DNA of 26,727 bases from Microcaldota archaeon (GTDB lineage: Archaea > Micrarchaeota > Micrarchaeia > Norongarragalinales > WALN01): NCBI GenBank assembly GCA_015522865.1, contig WALN01000035.1:1-26727 (forward strand), read 5' to 3'. Positions 1 through 7,037 of this stretch are shown piece after piece; positions within the stretch are counted from its first letter, which is position 1; each line of letters starts with the position of its first letter. A program made the translations under genes and the position numbers. The notes beneath the pieces were generated by a model, which worked only from the letters and a program-made list of their open reading frames with translations, was not told where the DNA came from and did not search any database.

Positions 1-1
1 G

Positions 2-1261
2 ACTATAACCAATGTGGCGAAGAGCTTCGGCAACTTTAAGGGGGTTATAATTAAGTCGATTGAAAGCTTCGGCAATTTCTTCATGATTATAACCAAGATG
101 TTTGAGAAGTTGAGCTATATCTTTGTGGTTGTAGCCAGCACTTTTGAGAATTTTGGCCATTCTCTCGTGACCCTCTTTTTCGTAGTCATCATAGTGACCA
201 GACTTGAAAATATATTTGAAAACTCTTGCAATTTGCTTGTGGTCATAGCCGACATGTTTGAGAGCTTTGGCAATTTCTTTGTGCTCATAGCCGGCGTCCT
301 GAAGAGCTTTGGCAATATCTTTATAACCATAACCAACCTGCTTGAGGGCTTCAGCTATTTTGTTGGGGTAATCATAATAATCTGGGAGCATGCCACCGGC
401 AATACCATATTGATTGTAACCGACATGATCAAGAGCTTCGGCGATTTGTTTGTGATTGTAGCCAGCATGGCTGAGTTCCCAAGTGATCTCCTCATTATTA
501 TGCTTGACATGATCAAGAGCTTTAGCAATTTGTTTGTGATTGTAACCAATGGATTTGAGAATTTTGGCAACGGGATACCTACTATAGTCACTGAGGGCTT
601 TGAGAGCTTCGGTAATGCGTATATGATTATAACCATTTTGCTTTAGAAATCGAGTGATAGCTTCTTCGCTGTAGCCAATGTGCTTGAGAGCTTTAGCAAT
701 ATTCTTATGATTATAACCAGCAGACTTGAGGGCTTCGGCGATGAATACACCAGTAGTACCGACGTGCTTAAGAGCTTTGGCAGCAGATAGTTTAGCATGG
801 CCAGCAGCATTAAGAGCTTTGACAATATCTTTTTTATTATAATCAGTGAGAATAAGGCCTTCAGCAGTTTTGTTGTGGTTATAACCAAGTGCTTTGAAAG
901 CTTTAGCAATTTGCTTGTGGTCATAGCCGACATGTTTGAGAGCTAGGGCAAGGTTAAGGTAGTCATAACCAGCTTGCTTAAGACCTCCAGCAGTTTTTTT
1001 GTAGTCATAAACTTTAGAAAGTATTTCTGGTAATTTTGATTCGGCATCCCTCCCTTTTAAATAAGGTTGGAGTTCTTTTACAAAAGCTTCAGGAGTTTTT
1101 GTTGCTCTTTTAAACGCTTTAACTATTGGTAGAGTATTTGGATGATTTGGGTTCGCTCTGCTCAAAAGATTTCCCAAATAATCTATTTTTTCTGATTTTT
1201 TAAGTTTGGAAAGGTCTCTTTTGAGGAAAGCAGAAGATCCTTCTTCTCTTCTTCTTGGCAT
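2..1261 (-). CDS. 14-residue tandem-repeat protein, paralogue A (partial, runs off the left edge)
   Basis: The frame is open from the ATG at 1261 to the window edge, giving at least 420 codons with no stop. Residues 1 to about 80 form a basic, conserved N-terminal domain (MPRRREEG..., then LGNLLSRANP, TLPIVKAFK and LPEILSKVYD) shared with the two genes next to it. After it come at least 20 repeats of about 14 residues, typical form GYNHKQIAKALKHV. Two repeats are stretched by insertions (around DYYDYPNK and SGHYDDYEKEGHE). The repeat looks like one short helix plus a turn, so the protein is probably an alpha-helical solenoid. No signal peptide or membrane segment is visible. The start is supported by the identical start context in all three paralogues. 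I do not recognise the family; function is unknown. Confidence 0.85.
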   Translation of the reverse strand, partial: MPRRREEGSSAFLKRDLSKLKKSEKIDYLGNLLSRANPNHPNTLPIVKAFKRATKTPEAFVKELQPYLKGRDAESKLPEILSKVYDYKKTAGGLKQAGYDYLNLALALKHVGYDHKQIAKAFKALGYNHNKTAEGLILTDYNKKDIVKALNAAGHAKLSAAKALKHVGTTGVFIAEALKSAGYNHKNIAKALKHIGYSEEAITRFLKQNGYNHIRITEALKALSDYSRYPVAKILKSIGYNHKQIAKALDHVKHNNEEITWELSHAGYNHKQIAEALDHVGYNQYGIAGGMLPDYYDYPNKIAEALKQVGYGYKDIAKALQDAGYEHKEIAKALKHVGYDHKQIARVFKYIFKSGHYDDYEKEGHERMAKILKSAGYNHKDIAQLLKHLGYNHEEIAEAFNRLNYNPLKVAEALRHIGYS

Positions 1262-1302
1262 TTAATCGTAGAATATATGGAAGTTATTGTATAAAAATAT
1301 TT
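1262..1302 (-). promoter_or_regulatory. Conserved promoter block of repeat gene A
   Basis: This 41-bp block lies directly before the ATG and is identical, base for base, to the blocks before repeat genes B and C. On the minus strand it holds a TATA-like TTTTTATAC about 30-36 nt before the ATG, preceded by an A-rich BRE-like stretch. A transcript starting about 25 nt downstream would have a leader of only a few bases. No Shine-Dalgarno sequence is present. Confidence 0.7.
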
Positions 1303-1382
1303 CTTTTTTTGTGAGCTAGGAGCGGTAAGAGTTGTGGAAAGATAAAATTAATTTTAAAATAAGTGCCGTTCGTACGCTGAGT

Positions 1383-2345
1383 TTATTTCTTTTTTACTTT
1401 CTTCAAAACTTCGGAAATCCCTGAAAACCCCGCGTATTTAAGAGCTTCTAAGATTTGTTTAGGAGTGTAGTTCCGGGATTTCAGAGCTCTGGTAGCATAT
1501 TTGCGGTCATAGCCAATGTGCTTGAGAGCTTCGGCGATTTTTTTGTGATTATAGTTAATGCTGTCGAGAGCTTCGGCGATGTGTACGTGATTATAGCCAG
1601 CAAAATGAAGAGCTTGGGCGACGGGTATATGGCCTGCTTCCTTAAGAGCTTCGGCGATCTCGTGGTGGTCATAACCAACATGCTTGAGAGCTTCGGCAAT
1701 ATATTTGTAACCATAGCCAGTGGAGCTGAGAGCTTGGACGATCTCGTTGCGAGAAGAACCAATGTAGTCAAGAGCTCTGGCAATTTTTTTGTAATCATAA
1801 CCTACAAGCCAAAAAGCTTTAGCGATGGATACGTGACTATAGCCAGCAGATTTGAGAGCTTTGGCGATTTGGTTGGGGCTATAACCAACATGCTTGAGAG
1901 CTTGAGTGATGTATTCGTGACCGTAGCTGGCCTCCTTGAAAGCTTTGACCATGTCCTCGTGGTCACAACCAATGTGGTTGAGAGCTTCGGCGATTTTTTT
2001 GTGATCATAGCCGGCATAGCCAAGAGCTTCGATGATGCGTACATCATTCTTACCGATGTGGTTGAGAGCTTCGGCAATGGATTTATGATTATAAACTTTA
2101 GAAAGTATTTCTGGTAGTTTGGATTCGACCTTCCTCTTTTTTAGATAGGGCTGAAGATTCTTTGCAAAAGCTTTTGCATTTCTTCCTGTCACTTTCCTAA
2201 ACGCTTTAACTATTGGCAGAGTGTTTTCATTGTGTGGGTTCGCTCTGCTCAAAAGATTTCCTAAATAATCTCTTCTTTCTTCTCTTGAAAGTTTGGAAAG
2301 ATTCCTTTTGAGGATGGCCGGTGATCTTTCTTCTCTTCTTGGCAT
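1383..2345 (-). CDS. 14-residue tandem-repeat protein, paralogue B
   Basis: A complete 320-residue protein. Residues 1 to about 83 are the family's N-terminal domain (MPRREERSPAILKRNL, LGNLLSRANP, TLPIVKAFRKVTG, LPEILSKVYN). Then follow about 16 repeats of 14 residues with the pattern G-Y-x-H/Y/P-x-x-I-A-x-A-L-x-x-V/I/A; one repeat is only 12 residues long (GHIPVAQALHFA). The end is a short cap, GFSGISEVLKKVKKK, nearly the same as in paralogue C. The hydrophobic pattern (I, A, A, L) suggests packed helices, while repeat positions 3-6 and 12-13 vary and would be solvent exposed. It has its own copy of the conserved promoter, so it is probably transcribed as a separate unit. Cytoplasmic by appearance. 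Function unknown; a binding scaffold is the natural guess. Confidence 0.88.
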   Translation of the reverse strand: MPRREERSPAILKRNLSKLSREERRDYLGNLLSRANPHNENTLPIVKAFRKVTGRNAKAFAKNLQPYLKKRKVESKLPEILSKVYNHKSIAEALNHIGKNDVRIIEALGYAGYDHKKIAEALNHIGCDHEDMVKAFKEASYGHEYITQALKHVGYSPNQIAKALKSAGYSHVSIAKAFWLVGYDYKKIARALDYIGSSRNEIVQALSSTGYGYKYIAEALKHVGYDHHEIAEALKEAGHIPVAQALHFAGYNHVHIAEALDSINYNHKKIAEALKHIGYDRKYATRALKSRNYTPKQILEALKYAGFSGISEVLKKVKKK

Positions 2346-2386
2346 TTAATCGTAGAATATATGGAAGTTATTGTATAAAAATATTT
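2346..2386 (-). promoter_or_regulatory. Conserved promoter block of repeat gene B
   Basis: Identical 41-bp copy of the block before genes A and C, with the TATA-like TTTTTATAC about 30-36 nt before the ATG. Beyond it (2387-2404) is a sequence resembling the 3' end of the transglutaminase-like gene at 3231-3250. Confidence 0.7.
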
Positions 2387-2461
2387 GTGAGTTAGGAACG
2401 GTAGGGGGGATGATGGAAAGATGAAATTAATTTTAAAATAGCCTTCCTTTCGCATCTGAGT

Positions 2462-3190
2462 TTATTTCTTTTTTACTTTCTTCAAAACTTTGGAAATCCT
2501 TCCTACCTTTCCTGGAAATTTTGCGTATCTAAGAGCTTCTGAGATTTGCGTGGGAGTAGCACGAATGTATTCGAGAGCGTCGGCGATTTCTCTGTCATTA
2601 TAACCGGCGTTGTTGAGAGCTTCGGCGATTTGTATATGATTATAGCCTGTATATTTGAGAGCGTCGGCGATATATTCGCGCACATAGCCAGTGTGCCTGA
2701 GAGCATCGGCGATTTGTTTGTGCTTATAGCCGACGTACTTGAGAGCTCTGGCGATGTCTTCGCGGAAATAGGAGGAGTGGCCGAGAGCTTTGGCGATTTG
2801 TATGTAGTCATGGCCGGTGTGCTTGAGAGCTTTGGCGATGCCATAGGGGTTATAGTCGACGTGGTGGAGAGCTTTGGCGATTTGTTTATAGTTATAGCCA
2901 GTGTGGTCGAGAGCTTTGGCGATTTGTATATTATCATAAACTTTAGAAAGTATTTCTGGTAGTTTGGATTTGATCTTCCTCCTTTTTAGATAGGGCTGAA
3001 GATGTTCTGCAAAAGCTTCGGGAGTTTTTGTTGCTTCTTTAAACGCTTTAACTATTGGCAGAGTGTTTTCGTTGTATGGGTCTGCTCTACTCAAAAGATT
3101 TCCTAAATAATCTATTTTTTCTTTCCTTGAAAGTTTAGAAAGATTTCTTTTGAGGAAAGCAGGAGATCTTCCTTCTCTTCTTCTTGGCAT
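2462..3190 (-). CDS. 14-residue tandem-repeat protein, paralogue C
   Basis: The shortest copy, 242 residues. It has the same N-terminal domain (MPRRREGRSPAFLKRNL, LGNLLSRADP, TLPIVKAFKEATK, LPEILSKVYD), then ten 14-residue repeats such as GYNYKQIAKALHHV and GYNDREIADALEYI, and the C-terminal cap ending ISKVLKKVKKK. The N-terminal domain and cap are far more alike between copies than the repeats, and the copies differ mainly in repeat number (10, about 16, at least 20). That is the pattern expected when repeats expand and contract by recombination. It lies directly downstream of the transglutaminase-like gene, whose stop is only 46 bp before this start. Function unknown. Confidence 0.88.
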   Translation of the reverse strand: MPRRREGRSPAFLKRNLSKLSRKEKIDYLGNLLSRADPYNENTLPIVKAFKEATKTPEAFAEHLQPYLKRRKIKSKLPEILSKVYDNIQIAKALDHTGYNYKQIAKALHHVDYNPYGIAKALKHTGHDYIQIAKALGHSSYFREDIARALKYVGYKHKQIADALRHTGYVREYIADALKYTGYNHIQIAEALNNAGYNDREIADALEYIRATPTQISEALRYAKFPGKVGRISKVLKKVKKK

Positions 3191-3231
3191 TTAATCGTAG
3201 AATATATGGAAGTTATTGTATAAAAATATTT
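3191..3231 (-). promoter_or_regulatory. Conserved promoter block of repeat gene C
   Basis: Third identical 41-bp copy, placed between the stop codon of the transglutaminase-like gene (3237-3239) and the ATG of gene C. It contains the TATA-like TTTTTATAC about 30-36 nt before the ATG and no Shine-Dalgarno motif. Confidence 0.7.
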
Positions 3232-3236
3232 GCGAG

Positions 3237-4799
3237 TTAGGAGCGGTAGGGAGGGGAGTGTTTTCTCTGCAGTATTATGAAAAGAAGCAGAAGCGCTACA
3301 AGCAGACCAGCAACTGCTATAAGTAAATTGGTATCAATTTTAAGCTGTGAAGTTTTTGGCTTGGGGGAAATGTTTATTGTAACTGGCTGGGATATTGAAA
3401 CATTTTTCGAAAAAATTCTCAGCTCCCCTTCAAATGTTCCAATATTTAATGAGCCCACGTCAAAGCTCAAATGTCTGCTCCTTAAGGGAGCGAGACTGAG
3501 AGAGCGCTCCTCAGAGAAATTCGCAATTGATAGGACGCAACGTATAGGCTCTATTTTTACATTTCCTTCGTTTTTCAAATCAAATTCAACAAAGGTGTGA
3601 TTCGACTTCTGGAGCACATTCAAATTTTCAAGAACAATTTTCGAGCCTGTTTTAACAGAACCAGATGCAGATGCGGTCAAATTGTAGGTTTTGTTCTTGC
3701 TAAATGATGTAAAAATTAGAGGAAAAGTATATCTATACCCCTTTTTCAAATAAGACGGGGTTAAAACACGCCAATATACTGTTGTTATCTTGCGAGGCTC
3801 GAGAAGGACCAAATGGTCAGCATCTCCCAAAACTTTCAGCTGTTTGGGAGCAGTAAGAGAAACAGGCACCACGAGCTGTGTTTTCGAAAACAGCGTTGCC
3901 GAAATTGTCTCAAGCGAGCCGGGGCCCGCAGTTCCCTCTGGCAAGAAAATAGTCATATTAAATAAATCTTTAGGAAAAGGCTTTACATCCATCATTTTAA
4001 CAGAGACTTTTCTCTCTATGTTGGTCTGTGAGACATCATAACTTTTTGCTTCCAGCTTTTCTGCAATATCGTTTTGGTCTCTGCCAGATGCGAATTTCAC
4101 ATGCGAAGCATCCAAAAGCTTAACCTCGTTGAAAGTAGGGTCTGCTGGAATCCACTTTCCGTTTATTGCAGCCTCAACCCATGCGTGAGGCCCCCAGCTC
4201 TCTCCGGAGTAAACAACACCTGCAACGAACCTCGCGGGAATATTTTTAGAATGTAAAAAGGCGATAAGCAAATGGGCAAGCTCATCGCAGGTCCCTTCCC
4301 TAATTTTAAATGTCTGTTCTGCTGAGAGCGTCTCGTCCCCATAGCCCAAACTGTAATCAATATTGTTGTGCACCCAGGAGGTAAGCAGAACTAATGACTC
4401 CAAGTTGGAAGTTGAGTTTTGGGTGATTGACTGCGCAAGCGTTTTCATCTCAGGAGTGAAAGAAGTTAATTCAGTTGATTGTAAATATCTATTGGTACTG
4501 TCTGCAGGCTCGTTCAAATTGGAGTAATTTACCTCCACAATTGCATTCAATTTATTTGTTGAAGAAGTTTTAAAGCTAATCAGCTCGTTTCCAAAACTAT
4601 CTTTTTTTGGAGTAAGTGACTGGTAATCCACTTTCTGAAAAGAGGTTGATGGGAAAGCAAAAGAAGTGAGCACCAAATTCTCAGCTGGAGGATAAACGTC
4701 CCATGTTACAGTTATATTCAATTTCGAAGCGCCCATATCTTTAGAAGAGATGGCATAGACAGAGACGAAAAACAAAAGCAAAAGCAAATATTTACGCAT
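3237..4799 (-). CDS. Secreted or membrane-anchored transglutaminase-like protein
   Basis: 520 residues. The N-terminus (MRKYLLLLLFFVSVYA) is a signal peptide. The core near residues 165-222 carries the transglutaminase-like cysteine-protease triad: Cys171 in REGTCDELAHLLIAF, His205 in GPHAWVEA, and Asp220 in WIPADPT. Residues about 280-480 look like beta-rich domains with several N-x-S/T sequons, as expected for an exported, glycosylated archaeal protein. A single membrane helix lies at about 491-510, followed by a short basic tail (QRKHSPPYRS), giving a type I topology with the catalytic part outside the cell. It may cleave or crosslink peptides at the cell surface; the substrate is unknown. 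It diverges from the TIM-barrel gene at 4833 across a 33-bp gap. Confidence 0.85.
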   Translation of the reverse strand: MRKYLLLLLFFVSVYAISSKDMGASKLNITVTWDVYPPAENLVLTSFAFPSTSFQKVDYQSLTPKKDSFGNELISFKTSSTNKLNAIVEVNYSNLNEPADSTNRYLQSTELTSFTPEMKTLAQSITQNSTSNLESLVLLTSWVHNNIDYSLGYGDETLSAEQTFKIREGTCDELAHLLIAFLHSKNIPARFVAGVVYSGESWGPHAWVEAAINGKWIPADPTFNEVKLLDASHVKFASGRDQNDIAEKLEAKSYDVSQTNIERKVSVKMMDVKPFPKDLFNMTIFLPEGTAGPGSLETISATLFSKTQLVVPVSLTAPKQLKVLGDADHLVLLEPRKITTVYWRVLTPSYLKKGYRYTFPLIFTSFSKNKTYNLTASASGSVKTGSKIVLENLNVLQKSNHTFVEFDLKNEGNVKIEPIRCVLSIANFSEERSLSLAPLRSRHLSFDVGSLNIGTFEGELRIFSKNVSISQPVTINISPKPKTSQLKIDTNLLIAVAGLLVALLLLFIILQRKHSPPYRS

Positions 4800-4832
4800 A
4801 TTGTTTTTAATAATTTCTGCATAAAAAAATGT
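4800..4832. promoter_or_regulatory. Compact divergent promoter region
   Basis: Only 33 bp separate two divergent start codons. On the minus strand TTTTTTTATG lies about 20-30 nt before the ATG at 4799 and reaches the other gene's start; on the plus strand TTTTTAATAAT lies 18-29 nt before the ATG at 4833. The two core promoters therefore overlap, both transcripts would be leaderless, and simultaneous initiation from both is likely to interfere. Confidence 0.5.
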
Positions 4833-5615
4833 ATGCTATTTTTGGGAGCAAAAACTCATTGGAAATCGCTTGGGGAATTTGAGGGAATAAGTACATTTGA
4901 GCTTTGGGAAGGAGAGGAGGATTTGAAAACGCTCGACCTTCAGGCAAGGGCAATTTTTAATAAAAATATAAAAATGTTGAGAATTCATTCTGTAGAGAAA
5001 ACGCACATAAACACCTCAGAAGGTTTTGAGGCAGCAAAGGCGCTTGGAAAGCTCGCTTTGGATGTTGGAGAGAAAATGAGGGTTCCAATAGTAGTGCATG
5101 CGCATTCTGTTGGCGAAGACAAAAAGAAAACTCTTGAAAGAACCGCAGAAAATCTGGACAAACTCGCTCAAAAGAATATAATAGCAATTGAAAACATGCC
5201 GCATAAATCACTGAGAAGTGGCTTCAGAACAGAAATTTTTTGGCATCCAATAGATTTCGACTATTTGTTCGCGCTCGTTGACAACAGAAATGTGAAAATA
5301 TGTTTGGATATATGCCACTTCTTTATGAGCGGTTTTAGCTACGAAGAGCTCGAAAATTTTGTTTCTGCCTATGCAGACAAAATATGCGAAGTGCATGTAG
5401 CAGATGTAAAATTTGAAAACAAAAGTGGCTCTGAAGGGACGCAGATTGGCGAAGGAAGCATAAATTTCGAAAAAGTTTTTGATATTCTCTCAGCAATAAA
5501 AATAGACGCAGGAATAATTCCTGAAATCGCAAATGGGCATATAAATCACTACGCTGCGGAAAAAGTTGCCTTGCAAAAACTAAGAGAATTCGCTGTAAAG
5601 AAGCAAGAAATTTAA
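4833..5615 (+). CDS. TIM-barrel protein of the AP endonuclease 2 / xylose-isomerase-like superfamily
   Basis: 260 residues with the beta-strand and metal-ligand pattern of this superfamily: VVHAHSVGEDKKKT (His of strand 3), IAIENMPHKS (Glu), KICLDICHFFMSG (Asp and His), ICEVHVADVKFENKSG (His), QIGEGSINF and IIPEIANGH. Members include endonuclease IV (abasic-site repair) and sugar-phosphate isomerases or epimerases. The ligands of a metal-dependent enzyme look present, but the sequence does not decide between DNA repair and sugar chemistry. Length is close to that of endonuclease IV-like proteins. An ATG four bases upstream (4829) is in another frame that ends after a few codons. Followed after 22 bp by the swivelling-domain gene. 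Confidence 0.75.
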   Translation: MLFLGAKTHWKSLGEFEGISTFELWEGEEDLKTLDLQARAIFNKNIKMLRIHSVEKTHINTSEGFEAAKALGKLALDVGEKMRVPIVVHAHSVGEDKKKTLERTAENLDKLAQKNIIAIENMPHKSLRSGFRTEIFWHPIDFDYLFALVDNRNVKICLDICHFFMSGFSYEELENFVSAYADKICEVHVADVKFENKSGSEGTQIGEGSINFEKVFDILSAIKIDAGIIPEIANGHINHYAAEKVALQKLREFAVKKQEI

Positions 5616-5637
5616 ATTACCGAAAATTAAGAAAAGC

Positions 5638-7014
5638 ATGCAATATGAACTTGATAATGAAAGAAATGGGTTTGCCTATTATGCATATATATTTGCAACT
5701 GCCTGGAGCCAGGTAAAATTTGCTCCTAAAATTCATATGTACGCGGTTCATAAAAACAAAAGGATAAGTGTATATCTGCCAATAAAGGAAGTGAAGAGAG
5801 CAGGCAAAGCGGTGACAAATAAAGTTAGAAAAAATGCGGATTTTTTAAAGAAATGGAAAAAATTTATTTTTGAAAAGAGCGACGAATTACAGAAATTCTG
5901 CCATAAAATTGAAAACACAAATCTCAGAATGCTTTCAGACAGAGAACTGCTGAAAATATACAACCACTCTTCTAATTTATACGTCGAAATTGGTGACGGA
6001 GTAGTAACTGTCCGTACAGTAAATAGAAATCTACAAGAAGAGCTACTGCAACTCTGCAGAGATCCGGAAAAAGTACCAATATTAATGTCAACTTCTGAGC
6101 AAAGCTTCATAGGGGAGGAGCATAAAGAAATGCTTGGGATAGCTGAGCGTCTAAAAGAAGGAGAAAATTTAAAAGGGATGATTGAAGAACACACAAAAAA
6201 ATGGCACTGGATGTCCTGCGGTTTTGCTGATGAAAAAGAGAAAACTGAAGAAGATTTTAAAAAAGAGCTTGAGGAAATTATGGAAAAAAACGAAAGTGCC
6301 AAAAAAATTGAGGTAAAAAAAGAGGAGAAAATTAAGGAAAGGGAAGAGCTAATAAAAAAATTGAACTTATCGGACGAAACAAAAAGACTAATAGAGTTTG
6401 CATCTACGTGCACCTATTTTAAAGATTTCATTAGAGGAAATCTCAATCGGCTTCAATGCGTAAATAGAAAAATTTTTGCGGAGATTGGCAGAAGGATTGG
6501 GAAAAAATGGGAAGAAGTTGCAGAATTAATACCAGAAGAAGTCAGAGAAGAGTTGATGAGAGGAAAAAAGATAGCGGAGAGAGATAAGGTTGTGTTTTAT
6601 TCAGACACAAAGGAAGTGCGCGTATTAAGTGGAGAAAAAGCAGATAGAAAAATAGAAGAGCTGGAAACATCCCTAAAATTCTCAGAAGAAGTGAAAGAAA
6701 TTAAGGGAATAGGCGCGAGTGGGGGGAAAGCAAGAGGCAAAATTTTAATTGTAAACAAGATCGAAGATGCAAGTAAAAATAAAAATTTTGTCTTAGTTTC
6801 AACAATGACTACGCCGGATTTGGTGCCGGCGATGAAAAGAGCGGTCGCAATAGTGACTGACGAGGGCGGCCTGACATGCCATGCGGCAATTGTTAGTAGG
6901 GAATTGGGAATTCCCTGCGTAGTTGGAACAAAGATTGCTACAAAAGTGCTGAGAGACGGAGATGAGGTCGAAGTAAACGCGGACAAAGGCATTGTAAGAA
7001 AAATTAAAAACTAG
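5638..7014 (+). CDS. PEP-utilising-enzyme swivelling (phosphohistidine) domain protein with a novel N-terminus
   Basis: 458 residues. The C-terminal ~110 residues are the phosphohistidine swivelling domain of PEP synthase/PPDK-type enzymes: TPDLVPAMKRAVAIVTDEGGLTCHAAIVSRELGIPCVVG, with His in TCHAAI the expected phosphate carrier. The N-terminal ~350 residues lack a visible ATP-grasp nucleotide domain, and the PEP/pyruvate TIM barrel is absent too. Instead there is a Lys/Glu-rich helical segment, probably coiled coil, near residues 205-250. It could pass a phosphate between partners or be a shortened relative of rifampicin phosphotransferase/PEP synthase-like proteins. TTTAAATTA lies about 25 nt before the ATG, suggesting its own promoter. 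Confidence 0.75.
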   Translation: MQYELDNERNGFAYYAYIFATAWSQVKFAPKIHMYAVHKNKRISVYLPIKEVKRAGKAVTNKVRKNADFLKKWKKFIFEKSDELQKFCHKIENTNLRMLSDRELLKIYNHSSNLYVEIGDGVVTVRTVNRNLQEELLQLCRDPEKVPILMSTSEQSFIGEEHKEMLGIAERLKEGENLKGMIEEHTKKWHWMSCGFADEKEKTEEDFKKELEEIMEKNESAKKIEVKKEEKIKEREELIKKLNLSDETKRLIEFASTCTYFKDFIRGNLNRLQCVNRKIFAEIGRRIGKKWEEVAELIPEEVREELMRGKKIAERDKVVFYSDTKEVRVLSGEKADRKIEELETSLKFSEEVKEIKGIGASGGKARGKILIVNKIEDASKNKNFVLVSTMTTPDLVPAMKRAVAIVTDEGGLTCHAAIVSRELGIPCVVGTKIATKVLRDGDEVEVNADKGIVRKIKN

Positions 7015-7037
7015 TATTGAAGTTATAAATTGGTGAT

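Noticed and set aside
14..646. Long plus-strand reading frame (210 codons) across the repeat array, with similar ones at 1455-2117 and 2546-2962
   Set aside because: These are exact antisense mirrors of the repeat genes in the same codon phase. The regular codon use of the repeats avoids stops on both strands. They lack the conserved promoters and give an odd protein rich in SFG/VI repeats.
1440..2100. CRISPR-like array, because of regularly spaced 42-bp repeats
   Set aside because: The repeats are contiguous, coding, divergent between units, and have no unique spacers of constant length between identical repeats.
5748..6413. Antisense frame of 221 codons inside the swivelling-domain gene
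   Set aside because: Its Ser/Phe-rich translation is the usual mirror of Lys/Glu-rich AT-rich coding sequence; the plus-strand protein has a clear domain.
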